A stretch of DNA of 64,000 nt from a virus. Shown piece after piece: positions 1 through 9,721 of the stretch (position 1 is the first letter of the stretch; each line of letters opens with the position of its first letter). The position numbers were made by a program, and so were the translations under genes. Where the stretch lies: IMG/VR virus record IMGVR_UViG_3300017963_000275, positions 1-64,000 of that record. One strand, given 5' to 3'. The notes under the pieces are model-generated. The model saw only the letters and a program-made list of their open reading frames with translations. It had not been told where the DNA came from and did not search any database.

Positions 1-1330
1 TAGTAAACGCCGTTGTAAACGAGCCCGATACTGTAGCCAGGGCGTCATCTAGTCGACCAATAGCATCTTCGAGAGATTCTCCATCTACTACATAATTGTT
101 GCTGCTGTAGTCTGGTGTCGAATCAGTATTGCTATCCTGCCCCACAAAGGTTTCTAATGCTGCCAGCTGAGGATAAACAGTCCCATACAAGTTTCCAGAA
201 TGGGTTGCAATCCATGTAGCGTTCTCGGCAATATCGGCCGCGTTGCTAGCTACAGCTGCCGCAGCCCCTGCATCAAGAGCACCAATAGCAGTTTCCAGAG
301 ATGTCGCATCGGTCACATAGTTGTTACTAGAATAACTGGGAGATGCGTCTAGATGTGTAGTCTGACCCGTAAAATCACGAACGGCATCAAAGCGTGTTGA
401 AACCCCGTCTACGTCAGTATAATCATAGCCCCAAGGATTTGTCGCCGACTTAGCAGCAGATCCCTGAGTGCTAACCAGTAAGTCTTCCAGAGAATCGGCC
501 CCGCCAACATAGAGCGCCGTATTGCCTGTCTGCCATCCCCCTGTTCCTCTTAATTCGCGAATTTCCTGACGAATTCGGTTGAGGTCATTCTCTAGGTCCA
601 CACACACGCCAACGAAGGTGTCATCGCCAGGATGCGATGACGAAATGTCGTTCTGCGTTCCGGTAAGTGCTCCGACGTGACTAACTACCGCATCATTATC
701 CCAGGCACCATTATGAATTTGAAGAAGGGCATCTACCATAGTCTTGACCGAATTAGTCAATATGGCAATACCATTATTATTTAGTTGAACATCATCGCCG
801 TAGAGATCGTTGGCAACCTGAACAATATTTAGTCTGTTATTCTCTGATTTGCCATCAAGGCTGGAGGAGCTGGAGGTTGCAGTTGGATCAAAGATATTCG
901 CGCCAATACGGTTTTTCTGGTCAGTGGTAAGGCCACTTGCCGAAGATGCAATCGTATCTTCTAAGCTTTCAATTTCATTGGAGATTGTCGTATAGATATG
1001 GTCAAACTGTTCTTTAACTGTATTGGGTCGATCTTTTCCACTATTGTAGTAATTCGTCTCATCGGAAGTCGAGGTGATCGCTTGATCTACCCACATATTC
1101 TTCCCGTCAAGACCGTTTACGAATACATTAACCGCTGTATCCTGTACGCCTCTTGGCAAACCCCCAATGATTGTGACCAGTTTATTGTTCCACTCAGAAG
1201 CAATAGCCGCCAAATCATTAGACAATTCAGTAAAGCTATCATTCCATGCATCAGACGATGTGGGGCCACTCTTGGGAGCATTTCGTACCGTAAACGAAAA
1301 ACTGAAGTTATTTAGCCTGTCATTAGCCAA
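1..1330 (-). CDS. Tail fibre-like protein, cut by the left window edge
   Basis: This minus-strand frame has no stop from 1330 to base 1, so about 443 N-terminal residues are visible and the end is missing. The start is TTG at 1328-1330, chosen because GAGGAGGAG lies just upstream; the nearby ATG at 1321-1323 is out of frame and soon meets a stop. The protein is Asn/Asp/Ser/Thr/Gly-rich, with helical stretches (SNEIESLEDTIA) and a segment repeated about 75 residues apart (YSSNNYV followed by SLE-AIG-LD). Such repeats suit a trimeric fibre shaft. It follows a run of tail-protein genes after a 14-base gap. I infer a tail fibre; the family and receptor are unknown. Confidence 0.75.
   Translation of the reverse strand, partial: MANDRLNNFSFSFTVRNAPKSGPTSSDAWNDSFTELSNDLAAIASEWNNKLVTIIGGLPRGVQDTAVNVFVNGLDGKNMWVDQAITSTSDETNYYNSGKDRPNTVKEQFDHIYTTISNEIESLEDTIASSASGLTTDQKNRIGANIFDPTATSSSSSLDGKSENNRLNIVQVANDLYGDDVQLNNNGIAILTNSVKTMVDALLQIHNGAWDNDAVVSHVGALTGTQNDISSSHPGDDTFVGVCVDLENDLNRIRQEIRELRGTGGWQTGNTALYVGGADSLEDLLVSTQGSAAKSATNPWGYDYTDVDGVSTRFDAVRDFTGQTTHLDASPSYSSNNYVTDATSLETAIGALDAGAAAAVASNAADIAENATWIATHSGNLYGTVYPQLAALETFVGQDSNTDSTPDYSSNNYVVDGESLEDAIGRLDDALATVSGSFTTAFT
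47..341 (-). repeat. Diverged in-gene repeat of the fibre protein (copies at about 47-117 and 270-341)
   Basis: Two translated copies read YSSNNYVTDATSLETAIGAL and YSSNNYVVDGESLEDAIGRL, about 225 bases apart and in the same frame. They have diverged at the DNA level, so this is an old protein repeat rather than a recent duplication. More copies may lie past the left edge. Confidence 0.7.
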
Positions 1331-1334
1331 GGTG

Positions 1335-1343
1335 CTCCTCCTC
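1335..1343 (-). promoter_or_regulatory. Strong ribosome-binding site that sets the TTG start at 1330
   Basis: On the minus strand this reads GAGGAGGAG, four bases before TTG. It lies between the TAG stop of the upstream gene and the fibre gene, and it is the main reason for accepting a TTG start. Confidence 0.7.
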
Positions 1344-1344
1344 G

Positions 1345-3537
1345 CTAGCTACTTATTTTGATTCTATAACTGTCTAATGATGGTGCCACTGCTGTATCTT
1401 CTGTGCTCAAAACCGCTTTCAGTCTTACATATTTGGAAAGCGAATTGGCTGCTTTAAATTTTATCAAGAATTCCTCATTAATAAAATCGGAATTATTCTC
1501 ATTAACTTTCATAACAAAAACCCTAGACGGCTCTTTTCCCGTCTGGGTTACAACCCCAACTAATGTGGCTGTCGCATCTTCTGCGTCCTGATCTATGGCA
1601 TAAACACTATAGTTATCTGAAGCTACATTATTGGCCATATCAAATGGACTAACCTCGCTCATGAAGAATTCTGCAACAATATCAAACCCTTGATAAACTT
1701 TTTCTTCGGCGGTGGGCCAGTTTCCGGGATAAGCAAATCCTTCAATAAGATAACGATGGTTGTAAGGATATAGAGGATCGTTGTCTTTTAGTCCTGATAA
1801 TCCATTACCAACCACGGCACTCCTGTTGATGGCCCTCCAGTTGTCTTTATGCACCATAACTGTATGGCGACCAGCTGCAATATTAACTTTTCCAGTAACA
1901 GCAGCTCCATCAATAATAACAGGGTTGCTCCCGAAATCAATGTCCACGCCAGACTTGTTTTCTGCGTAAATCGTTGTTTTGTAATAAGGATCCTCAAAGC
2001 CCCAGCCGTTCTGATAACCCCTCACCTTGGTATCGTCATATCCCTTGCGATTTACATTTCTCCAGACCTCGAGGGTGCCCTGGGCAATATTAATCCCCGA
2101 AGATAATGTGTGATCTAGAATACGTTCATTACTGGCAGAGAAAGTATATCTTACCGCAGAAGCAGTTCCGCTAGATGTCGCAATAGTGGTTCCTTGTACA
2201 GATGGAACATAGATATAATCTTGTGCCGGATTGGAAAATACACCACTGGTCGCTGTCGTATTGTACGATAGCTGAATACCAGACACGGTTACAGATGAAA
2301 TGTCGCCAAAGTCCAACACGGTTGGCTTGCTGGTCTGCGAACGGTCTAGCGGATCGATTGGCACAAAAGTTAGATCGCTCACTGCGGTTGTAGCGCTGTT
2401 GAAAACAGCCACAGAGTAATCAATAGTGGTGTCCTCGGGCACATCCTCGCACACCTCTAAAACAAGCTTACTAAATTCCTCTGGCTGTCCATCATTGCCC
2501 GTAACAGACAGTGCTTCAGATACAACCTGAGAGTCAGTATTGGCAGCAAACCCCTCATTATATAACGCAATTTCATCGAAACCAAACTCATATCCATACT
2601 GGCTATCCTCGAAGGTATCGTAGCCCGTCTTAGTCAAGATCAGCTTGACATACTGTGCTGAGGTTGGAGTGAAATAAAATGTAGTTTTATCCATAACTGA
2701 CCGGGTAAAGGTATTGGTGGCCAGCTGCGAAAAATTGTAATTATCGGTAGACAACATTGGCGTAATCTGCATTGAGCTATTTTGATTTGATTGATGCAAA
2801 TCTATGTCAATGCGCGATAGACTTTGTGCACTAGGAAGATTGATTTTAAGCTCAGCAGTAACGGCCTGGGGTCTGCGGGCAAACACGGTGGTCTGCCAGA
2901 AATTGGTAACATCGCTTAGAACATTCTCGATATTGGATTGTTTGGCTGGAACCTCCGTGATCCGCTCATTGCGACTCAAAACTGTAAATTCAATATCTTC
3001 TGCTGGAATATCAGAGGTGTCAATACGTGTAGCTCCAGTACTAGAAGTACCCAGGGTTACAATGCCCTTATCGATATTGACATATGCCGTAGTGGCCGAT
3101 AGGTCCACCTTGCTTGTATTAACAAAGTTGTCCTGCATAAAGTTAAAGTACCCAGCAGTGTCCTGGGCAATCAATAGCAATGACGTCAGGCGTTCCTGGA
3201 GATCATCGAGGCGACCCTCTAATAGCCGGGCACCAATACGCCATCTATCAAAGTCCTGGATGCTTTGATCAGTGGTGCTAATGAGATGTTTATACAACAC
3301 TCTTATATCTTTATTGATAGCTTCATTGCAATTGTTCCACTTTAGAGCACTAGCATTTTCATTCCAGGCCACATTGTAGCTATTATTGTTAAATAGGGGC
3401 TGAGAAATATCATTATCTTCCAGAAAGGTGTCGAGCTGGTCGGCTATTTCGCCTACAGAGGGCGCAGTGCCGTCTTCCAGTAGCTGCCGGATAATATCTT
3501 CAGTAATAATTTCTGCGTAGGTATTATAAATCGACAT
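1345..3537 (-). CDS. Large tail/fibre structural protein with discoidin-like domain (paralogue 1 of 3)
   Basis: 730 residues. The first 130 are mainly helical, followed by a beta-rich body. Around residues 203-305 is a segment resembling an F5/8 type C (discoidin) fold: NVLSDVTNFW near its start, a beta core, and TSAQYVKLIL at its end. The two genes upstream have the same architecture, so this looks like one member of a set of three. Discoidin-like folds often bind sugars, which would suit a surface-adhesion role. The start ATG overlaps the upstream TAA as TAATG, so translation is probably coupled. The stop is TAG. No enzyme motif was seen. Confidence 0.65.
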   Translation of the reverse strand: MSIYNTYAEIITEDIIRQLLEDGTAPSVGEIADQLDTFLEDNDISQPLFNNNSYNVAWNENASALKWNNCNEAINKDIRVLYKHLISTTDQSIQDFDRWRIGARLLEGRLDDLQERLTSLLLIAQDTAGYFNFMQDNFVNTSKVDLSATTAYVNIDKGIVTLGTSSTGATRIDTSDIPAEDIEFTVLSRNERITEVPAKQSNIENVLSDVTNFWQTTVFARRPQAVTAELKINLPSAQSLSRIDIDLHQSNQNSSMQITPMLSTDNYNFSQLATNTFTRSVMDKTTFYFTPTSAQYVKLILTKTGYDTFEDSQYGYEFGFDEIALYNEGFAANTDSQVVSEALSVTGNDGQPEEFSKLVLEVCEDVPEDTTIDYSVAVFNSATTAVSDLTFVPIDPLDRSQTSKPTVLDFGDISSVTVSGIQLSYNTTATSGVFSNPAQDYIYVPSVQGTTIATSSGTASAVRYTFSASNERILDHTLSSGINIAQGTLEVWRNVNRKGYDDTKVRGYQNGWGFEDPYYKTTIYAENKSGVDIDFGSNPVIIDGAAVTGKVNIAAGRHTVMVHKDNWRAINRSAVVGNGLSGLKDNDPLYPYNHRYLIEGFAYPGNWPTAEEKVYQGFDIVAEFFMSEVSPFDMANNVASDNYSVYAIDQDAEDATATLVGVVTQTGKEPSRVFVMKVNENNSDFINEEFLIKFKAANSLSKYVRLKAVLSTEDTAVAPSLDSYRIKISS

Positions 3538-6500
3538 TAAATTAACCTGCTCTTAGTCACAACCTTGAGTGCATAGTCCTTGAGAACCGGAGTAAAATAT
3601 GGCTCCAGATTAGTTACATTATCTCTCGGCTCCTCGATATACTGGTAAGAAACCTGATAATATCTCTTAGCTGCCCCCTCGGCACCAGTCTGCCGCACAG
3701 CTAAATTCTTCATGATTTCCCGATCTTTAATCGTAATCTTGTTGGTATCATTGTCATGATCCCAGTCATCAGCATTCACCAGGCGCGCTATATCATACTT
3801 GACGCGATAGTCGGTGTACTCATAATCCACTGTAACATTAATGCCAGGACGTTCAACGCAATAAACCTCTCCAGTTTCGTAGTTGACTGAATATCGCCCA
3901 GCCCGATTGATTTGGTAGTCTCGATAGTAATAGTTAATTTCTCCCGGATCCTCATAGGTTTGTCCCACATATACTTCCACAGAACCCTTGAGCCCATAAT
4001 CACGGCGCACACGATATTCGCCAGGAGATGAAGGTTCTCCCACAACCTCTTGTGAGAAAATAGTCGTATTGGAAAAAGTGACCGCATAACTAGTATTATC
4101 GATTACCTTCATGCGAAAAGGAATGCTATGAAACCCCACTGATGTAATGGGGGACAGTTCTTCGGTTGTCGAGATGGCCCCTAGCAATTCTGTTCGACCA
4201 TCAACAAACTCGACCTCCTGAGACAGGGTCGCTGGAACATTGCCTGTAATAGAATTCTTAAACTCAATCGTTCCTTTAACAATAGCCATATGCGCAAGAT
4301 TAAAGTACTTCGCATTTTTTGGAACATCCATAGTGGATGCTGTAAAGGTCTGGAAAGCATCCGCAGATATCGAAATGACATTGCTTCCCTCGGTCCCCTC
4401 TGCAAACGACCACTGGTTCTCTGTTAGCACGGTAGAGGGATAATAGGTATATGTGACAGTCATATCCTCCTGTTCGCTTGTGCGCAACTTATTGTAAAGC
4501 ACCCCATTGGTCCTATCTACAGACCAGTCCCCATCTGACTGGCTATCTTCATCCCAATTATCAAAATCAATCTCGGTCACAAAACTAGTGGCAGCAGCAC
4601 TAGAGCTAAAACGTAGGGCGCTACCAGAAACAATGTCTGCATCAAGCAGGTTGCGGGTTGCACCCTTATTGAGAACTTTGGTAACTGTTTTTTCTGGATG
4701 GCGTACACGCAAGGCAACGCGCTTCTGGTCTCTTGCCGTAGGATATTGCAGGGTCGCATAATGCCCCTCGCCACGTCCAGGAAAAACCCTCTCCTCTGAT
4801 AAAGACATTTCGATCAATGAATCATTGGGTACCGCCTTGCCATTAGTTCCATCGCCAAACTCAAGGGTTCCCTCTTCAAAATTAAGTTTGTAGTTTTTGG
4901 TGCTAGCACCCGATAAAGCTCCGCGACTCCACGCAATACCATTGATATAAATGGTTTGAGGGTCACTCTCTTGAATATAATACTTGCCGCCAGATAACAC
5001 CTTAGACTTATCTTTGACTAACGGCTTAAATGCAGATAGCACAATGCGAAGCTGCGAACCTGTTCCTTTTGCAATCTTATAGCGAATATCATCCTTGCCA
5101 CGACTTCCCATATTAGGATCAATCAATTTAATTGTGCCAGTAATGGGACGTTGCTGTAGTGTAAGTTCAAATGGAGTGGAGCCAGGCACCGAGTGAAGTT
5201 CTGTGCCGTCCTGAATCCGCTGGGCCAATTCAGAGGCATCATCTACAAAGGCTTCAGTATACCTCTCCATGACAGCTTTGTAGCGCAAGGTATAAACCGG
5301 ATTAGTAGTCTCGATAGAATTCTCTCCCACCCCATTAAAATCTAACACCTCGGGCACAGTCTGATCTACCGCTATTAGTCCCCCAGACACAAGTGGTCGG
5401 ATCTGATGCCAAGTAATACCATTGTCTGGAGACACATAATGGTCAATAGATACTAGTGCAGATGTGGTGGCCGCATCAGGATTCTGATTGCTTAGCAGCG
5501 CTACTTTCCGGATATCATCATATGCGAGATATTCTGTAGAAATCAATTCAGCCTTGGTTTTGTATGGCAAAGCAGCAACCTCGACATCTCGAATACCAAT
5601 AGCGTACCTAGACTTCGTTAAACCAGCCGAAGTAACGATGGTATAAGGGGTCTGCTGTTCTAAGGTAAAACGAATATATTTAGCTTCGCGCGCAGTAAAA
5701 GTATATAGTCCCTGTCCTGCGTACTTAGATGTGCTAGGGGCCAACGTAAAAACATTCTCTTCGTCTTCCACTACAAAGTCAGCAATGGGAATGTCGTCTT
5801 TAATGCTTATGAAGTCATTACCATTTGACGACGTATCAATATTGACAATTTTAACCTGGGTTTTTGTACCAAAATTATTGGGATTAATGCGGACAAAATT
5901 AATCACCTTTATATCACCCAGATTGATGGTGAAATCCAGTACAAGAGTTACTCCATCATCTACAGCGACAACCCGTTCGTATTCAAACCAGGTATCCGCA
6001 TTATTATCGGTAATGGTTGAAATATCCGAGTTTGTAGCTGCACCCGCCTCTTGGTTGTTACCATTCACGCCATTGCTGTTAGAATTGATAACAGGCAGTT
6101 CTGTTACAGAAATAACTTCTTGTGACTCCCTATCAACTGGTAGCGTTGCGATACCTTCAACCTGGTTAATCTCGCATTGCTCTCCATTGAGCAGTGGAGA
6201 GTTGGTTTCCACTCGCGCCAGATTGGTAAATGAGTCCTGAAAATAGAATGCGTCTTTGAGCGGCAAATCGGCATATAGAATAAAGTCACCAAGCGAAGAG
6301 TAAGTAGATTTCAGCTTGCGATTCAATCGATTGAGCCGCGATACAATATAATTAAAGTTGCCCAATACAAGACTCTCTAGGTTCTCAAACTCTGCGAAAA
6401 CGACTTCAAGGTCATCGGCGATAGCCTGAAAATTGTCATTATAGTCATCTGGATCAGGTAAAGTATCAGCCTTAATCTCGTTAGGCTTATGAATTGGCTC

Positions 6501-6677
6501 AGACAGTCTCTTATAAAAATCACTCAAAATCTTTACGGATTGAGCAATAATTTTTTCAAGCGTTTGATAGTCTGGATTTGCGCCCTTAGGATCAGCAGCC
6601 TGTTGCAGTCGAGTCGCTAAAGTGCCCAACTTATTGCGCAACATACGGCTTTTAACTTCAGTGCGTTCCTTATTCAT
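3537..6677 (-). CDS. Large tail/fibre structural protein with discoidin-like domain (paralogue 2 of 3)
   Basis: 1046 residues. Residues 1-130 are helical. A discoidin-like segment at about 215-350 starts with TDNNADTWFEY and ends with EAKYIRFTLEQ. The rest is a chain of beta modules. At least three carry the G-x-[VIL] beta motif found in many proteins here: NYKLNFEEGTLEFGDG, WSVDRTNGVLYNKL, and GRYSVNYETGEVY followed by VTVDYEYTDY near the C-terminus. This points to an elongated tail or baseplate-peripheral protein. Its TAATG start overlaps the upstream stop, and its own stop overlaps the next start, so the three paralogues are probably translated in sequence. The exact role is unknown. Confidence 0.65.
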   Translation of the reverse strand: MNKERTEVKSRMLRNKLGTLATRLQQAADPKGANPDYQTLEKIIAQSVKILSDFYKRLSEPIHKPNEIKADTLPDPDDYNDNFQAIADDLEVVFAEFENLESLVLGNFNYIVSRLNRLNRKLKSTYSSLGDFILYADLPLKDAFYFQDSFTNLARVETNSPLLNGEQCEINQVEGIATLPVDRESQEVISVTELPVINSNSNGVNGNNQEAGAATNSDISTITDNNADTWFEYERVVAVDDGVTLVLDFTINLGDIKVINFVRINPNNFGTKTQVKIVNIDTSSNGNDFISIKDDIPIADFVVEDEENVFTLAPSTSKYAGQGLYTFTAREAKYIRFTLEQQTPYTIVTSAGLTKSRYAIGIRDVEVAALPYKTKAELISTEYLAYDDIRKVALLSNQNPDAATTSALVSIDHYVSPDNGITWHQIRPLVSGGLIAVDQTVPEVLDFNGVGENSIETTNPVYTLRYKAVMERYTEAFVDDASELAQRIQDGTELHSVPGSTPFELTLQQRPITGTIKLIDPNMGSRGKDDIRYKIAKGTGSQLRIVLSAFKPLVKDKSKVLSGGKYYIQESDPQTIYINGIAWSRGALSGASTKNYKLNFEEGTLEFGDGTNGKAVPNDSLIEMSLSEERVFPGRGEGHYATLQYPTARDQKRVALRVRHPEKTVTKVLNKGATRNLLDADIVSGSALRFSSSAAATSFVTEIDFDNWDEDSQSDGDWSVDRTNGVLYNKLRTSEQEDMTVTYTYYPSTVLTENQWSFAEGTEGSNVISISADAFQTFTASTMDVPKNAKYFNLAHMAIVKGTIEFKNSITGNVPATLSQEVEFVDGRTELLGAISTTEELSPITSVGFHSIPFRMKVIDNTSYAVTFSNTTIFSQEVVGEPSSPGEYRVRRDYGLKGSVEVYVGQTYEDPGEINYYYRDYQINRAGRYSVNYETGEVYCVERPGINVTVDYEYTDYRVKYDIARLVNADDWDHDNDTNKITIKDREIMKNLAVRQTGAEGAAKRYYQVSYQYIEEPRDNVTNLEPYFTPVLKDYALKVVTKSRLI

Positions 6678-8734
6678 TAGACATCACTCACAAACTTTTC
6701 TAGATTTCGCGATCCAGTCAATAACATATATTCCTCAATGATAGTAGAAAAGTTATCATTGGCCGAGTTAAGTCTCATTAGAATACTTAAATAAACATCT
6801 GCCCTAGCCACTGCCTGCGATTTGCGAACACCGTCAACCGTGATTAAGTTGTCTCTAATCATCCGAATAGACTGATCCCCAACAAGATCTACAAGATCAA
6901 ATAATGTACTGTCGGCGGGCAATATCCGCGTATTAGATGTTTTAGGGGTATAGCTCACAGTATAAATATCCAGTGGGCGTACACCGCCCACAATCCAAAT
7001 GCCTCTCTTCATTCTGCTACCACCTGCAGCAACTTCCAGTGTCAGATCACTGTTAGCATCTGCTCCTGTAGCAGGAACAAATCTCCACTGCTCAGTGTCG
7101 CCATAAGTTAGAAGTGTGTTATTTCGATAAACCCTTACATCCGATGAATCTTCGTCACAATAAAAACGTAACGAACCCTGATTTGGATTGAGTTCGGTTG
7201 GTGCGCTTTTATGTGTAAAGATTAGTTGCTCGTGATATATCCGTTTAGCCCCAATGGGGAGGATAGGGACAGTATCAGTGGCAATAAGATAATCATCATC
7301 ACTATAAAATTTAAGAGTCAACCAATACTCTGGCACGCTATGGTAAAAACGATTGTCTTCGTCTGTCGAACGGGATGGATAAGAATGATCTGCGATAGTA
7401 ACGGAGGTTGACCCTCCGACTTGTACGGGCCTCTGCTCGTCTACACGCAGTCCAAACTGTCCAGGATAATCTACTTCTTTTTTGACGCTCACGAAGATCG
7501 CCCTATTGTTATACCTATTAAATCCTGGTCGAATGTTATCAAATCCCAATACGTATTCAAAATACTTCTGTACCGTATTGGTGTTGGTGGGCACATTCAT
7601 GATGTCGCTCAGCATGAAATCAGACGATAACATCTCGTACAAATCGTCACTTACCGATTCCATATCCACCGTGAAATTGTTTTTGCTCAAAACTGCCCGA
7701 TGGAAATTAGAAGTGCCAAGCTTTGGTTTAAACTGTACCTCTTTATAGTTATCTTGTCGAAAACGCAAGATAAGTGTTTTAGTGGTAATGCGCTCAAAGT
7801 TAACTCGCGTGGGCCCAGACAAGGTTATCAGGTCACTACTAACTGTTTGTCTCGTATAATTGCTATCTAAATAATCAATCTGTGCCAGATACATAGGAAA
7901 TTCAGTGGCAGGCTCAATATCAATAAAGTTGATATCCTGAGACGCATTAGTCTTGAGGGCAACCTCCATGGGCATACCCCCCGTACGAATGGTGCTACTT
8001 AATACTGGTACAACCCAGTATGTGTTGCTTGTACCATCAATAATATTATTAACGTCGGACCCATCAAACCTCACATCCAGCTCACTCTGAACACTGTTGC
8101 GATTGAAAAGCCACTCGGCTTCTCGCACAGATACATAAGCAGCTGAAGAGGTTCCCATGGTCAATCGTTCTCCCACCAGATCAATTAACGCCTCTTCGGT
8201 TGGACCAATGCTTTCGGTAGCACGAGGATCAATATAGACTAGAGTGGCATCATCAGAAGACCGGGATAAAGCAAATGTTTCAGATTCCCTAAAGGTGTTG
8301 AAAAGGGCGCTGTCAAATCCATCTCCGCTGCGATTGAGAAATTCGTAAAGATTAATTCTAGATTCTAGTTCGTTGACCCCAAATTCAATTGCTTTCAATG
8401 CCACATCATCAATAAGGTTGCGATGTGCTGAGACAATTTCATCAATATTGTCAGCTTCAGAAAATGCGGCCTCAAGATCATCGTGAATGCGCTCAAGCAT
8501 CTCGTTGTATTGCTCGGAGCTAATGTCTTCTCCTGCTACTGCCTCGAATAACTTAAAAGTAGGCTTAATTCTCTTTTCGAGAAGCTCAGCAGTCAATTCT
8601 CGCAAGCGAGCCTTAAACTCGTCGACAGTACGTATCTCGCCCGAGTCTCTCTTGGCCAGAAGGCGCTTGAGCAATTGGTTGCCCTGTGTAACGGGCAGTG
8701 TGCTGCGAAATTTATCCAGATAATTACTTGCCAT
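6677..8734 (-). CDS. Large tail/fibre structural protein with discoidin-like domain (paralogue 3 of 3)
   Basis: 685 residues. The N-terminal 130 residues are helical, including ELTAELLEKRIKPTF and HDDLEAAFSEADNIDEI. A discoidin-like segment follows at about 222-332, starting with IIDGTSNTYWVV, the usual D-G-x-x-x-T-x-W form of that fold. A beta-rich region and a helical C-terminus (IIEEYMLLTGSRNLEKF) complete it. It shares its plan with the next two genes downstream. The start is ATG in a TAATG overlap with the 142-residue gene upstream and has only a weak ribosome site. I infer a structural, possibly glycan-binding, tail protein. Confidence 0.62.
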   Translation of the reverse strand: MASNYLDKFRSTLPVTQGNQLLKRLLAKRDSGEIRTVDEFKARLRELTAELLEKRIKPTFKLFEAVAGEDISSEQYNEMLERIHDDLEAAFSEADNIDEIVSAHRNLIDDVALKAIEFGVNELESRINLYEFLNRSGDGFDSALFNTFRESETFALSRSSDDATLVYIDPRATESIGPTEEALIDLVGERLTMGTSSAAYVSVREAEWLFNRNSVQSELDVRFDGSDVNNIIDGTSNTYWVVPVLSSTIRTGGMPMEVALKTNASQDINFIDIEPATEFPMYLAQIDYLDSNYTRQTVSSDLITLSGPTRVNFERITTKTLILRFRQDNYKEVQFKPKLGTSNFHRAVLSKNNFTVDMESVSDDLYEMLSSDFMLSDIMNVPTNTNTVQKYFEYVLGFDNIRPGFNRYNNRAIFVSVKKEVDYPGQFGLRVDEQRPVQVGGSTSVTIADHSYPSRSTDEDNRFYHSVPEYWLTLKFYSDDDYLIATDTVPILPIGAKRIYHEQLIFTHKSAPTELNPNQGSLRFYCDEDSSDVRVYRNNTLLTYGDTEQWRFVPATGADANSDLTLEVAAGGSRMKRGIWIVGGVRPLDIYTVSYTPKTSNTRILPADSTLFDLVDLVGDQSIRMIRDNLITVDGVRKSQAVARADVYLSILMRLNSANDNFSTIIEEYMLLTGSRNLEKFVSDV

Positions 8735-9162
8735 TATACTCTGATATCCGATATAAAAATTTTCACTTTATTGATCAACAGGTCTATTTCTGCTACAAGC
8801 CATTTACCCTGATATGACTGTGGCACCTTAATAAACTTTCCGTTAGCTAGCTCGCCATTGAAAGTGATTTCTAACCTGTAATCACTACGAGCCATTCTAT
8901 AGAATTTATCCCCAGGAGCAATCTGCTTCATGATGCTTCGCTTAATAAGCTTAGTTGTCCCAGGATAAGACGACTCATAACCATCTGACTGCCAGAATGT
9001 GCCCATGCCATTGATACGGACACAACAGTTGCCATGCTGCATAGAGGCTGCAATCATGCCCCTCTGTGGACTTTTGCGCCAACTTGCGGTCCCAGCCTGA
9101 ACATCCTGGTCAGTTCCAATATATGTTCTGCCATCTGCATAATATTTGGTCCAGCCGTTCAT
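8734..9162 (-). CDS. Small tail-region protein, unknown function
   Basis: 142 residues, apparently one compact alpha/beta or beta-rich domain. It begins MNGWTKYYADGRTYIGTD and has a Cys pair (GNCCVRING) near the middle. There is no signal peptide or membrane segment. A clear AAAGGAG site precedes the ATG. It lies between a small beta protein and the discoidin-like set, so it is probably a minor tail or fibre component. I do not recognise the family. Confidence 0.6.
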   Translation of the reverse strand: MNGWTKYYADGRTYIGTDQDVQAGTASWRKSPQRGMIAASMQHGNCCVRINGMGTFWQSDGYESSYPGTTKLIKRSIMKQIAPGDKFYRMARSDYRLEITFNGELANGKFIKVPQSYQGKWLVAEIDLLINKVKIFISDIRV

Positions 9163-9172
9163 AAGTTCTCCT

Positions 9173-9718
9173 TTAGCTTGTAAAGCTATATCGTATCACC
9201 TGGTCAAATTGCCGTGTTCCGGTCGTATCTTCGGCTGTTGGAACCTGAACCCGTAGTTGAAACCGTACGTTAGGGGAAGCGCCAGCCTCAATTTCACCAG
9301 CCGTCGTAGCTCCAGTAGCTGTAGGTATAGTAACCGCATTGCCTTCGCTATCACCCACGCCCGTCCGATGAGTAAAACCATTCGAGGGATCTTTGTCATT
9401 ATATAGGGGCCATGATGCCGCAGGAAATGCTCCTACTGCATCCCAATTAATATGTATACCCCCAAATGTATTTGAGGCACTATTATCTCCCCAGGCAATT
9501 ATTTCAGCAAAATCGGAAGCTGCAGTAGCATCCCCATTATATGTACCAGAATATTGCCTAATATATACGCCAACATTAGTAATCTCACTTGCGCCATCAT
9601 GACGTAAATAAATCGTTTTAGCAGTCGACGTATTCCCATTAGCGATATTCCCATGATTAATCAAGTCGCTAATTGCGGTACCTCCATTTGTATAAGACCA
9701 AATTACATTAACTGACAT
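9173..9718 (-). CDS. Small beta-rich tail protein, unknown function
   Basis: 181 residues rich in Gly, Ala, Thr and Asn, predicted to be nearly all beta. It has segments such as NVGVYIRQYSGTYNG and NVRFQLRVQVPTAED, and an aromatic/hydrophobic end (FDQVIRYSFTS) like many phage tail-surface domains. AGGGGG precedes the ATG. It sits between the FN3-containing protein and the 142-residue protein and may be a fibre-tip or decoration domain. There is no catalytic motif, and the family is not recognised. Confidence 0.6.
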   Translation of the reverse strand: MSVNVIWSYTNGGTAISDLINHGNIANGNTSTAKTIYLRHDGASEITNVGVYIRQYSGTYNGDATAASDFAEIIAWGDNSASNTFGGIHINWDAVGAFPAASWPLYNDKDPSNGFTHRTGVGDSEGNAVTIPTATGATTAGEIEAGASPNVRFQLRVQVPTAEDTTGTRQFDQVIRYSFTS

Positions 9719-9721
9719 TGC

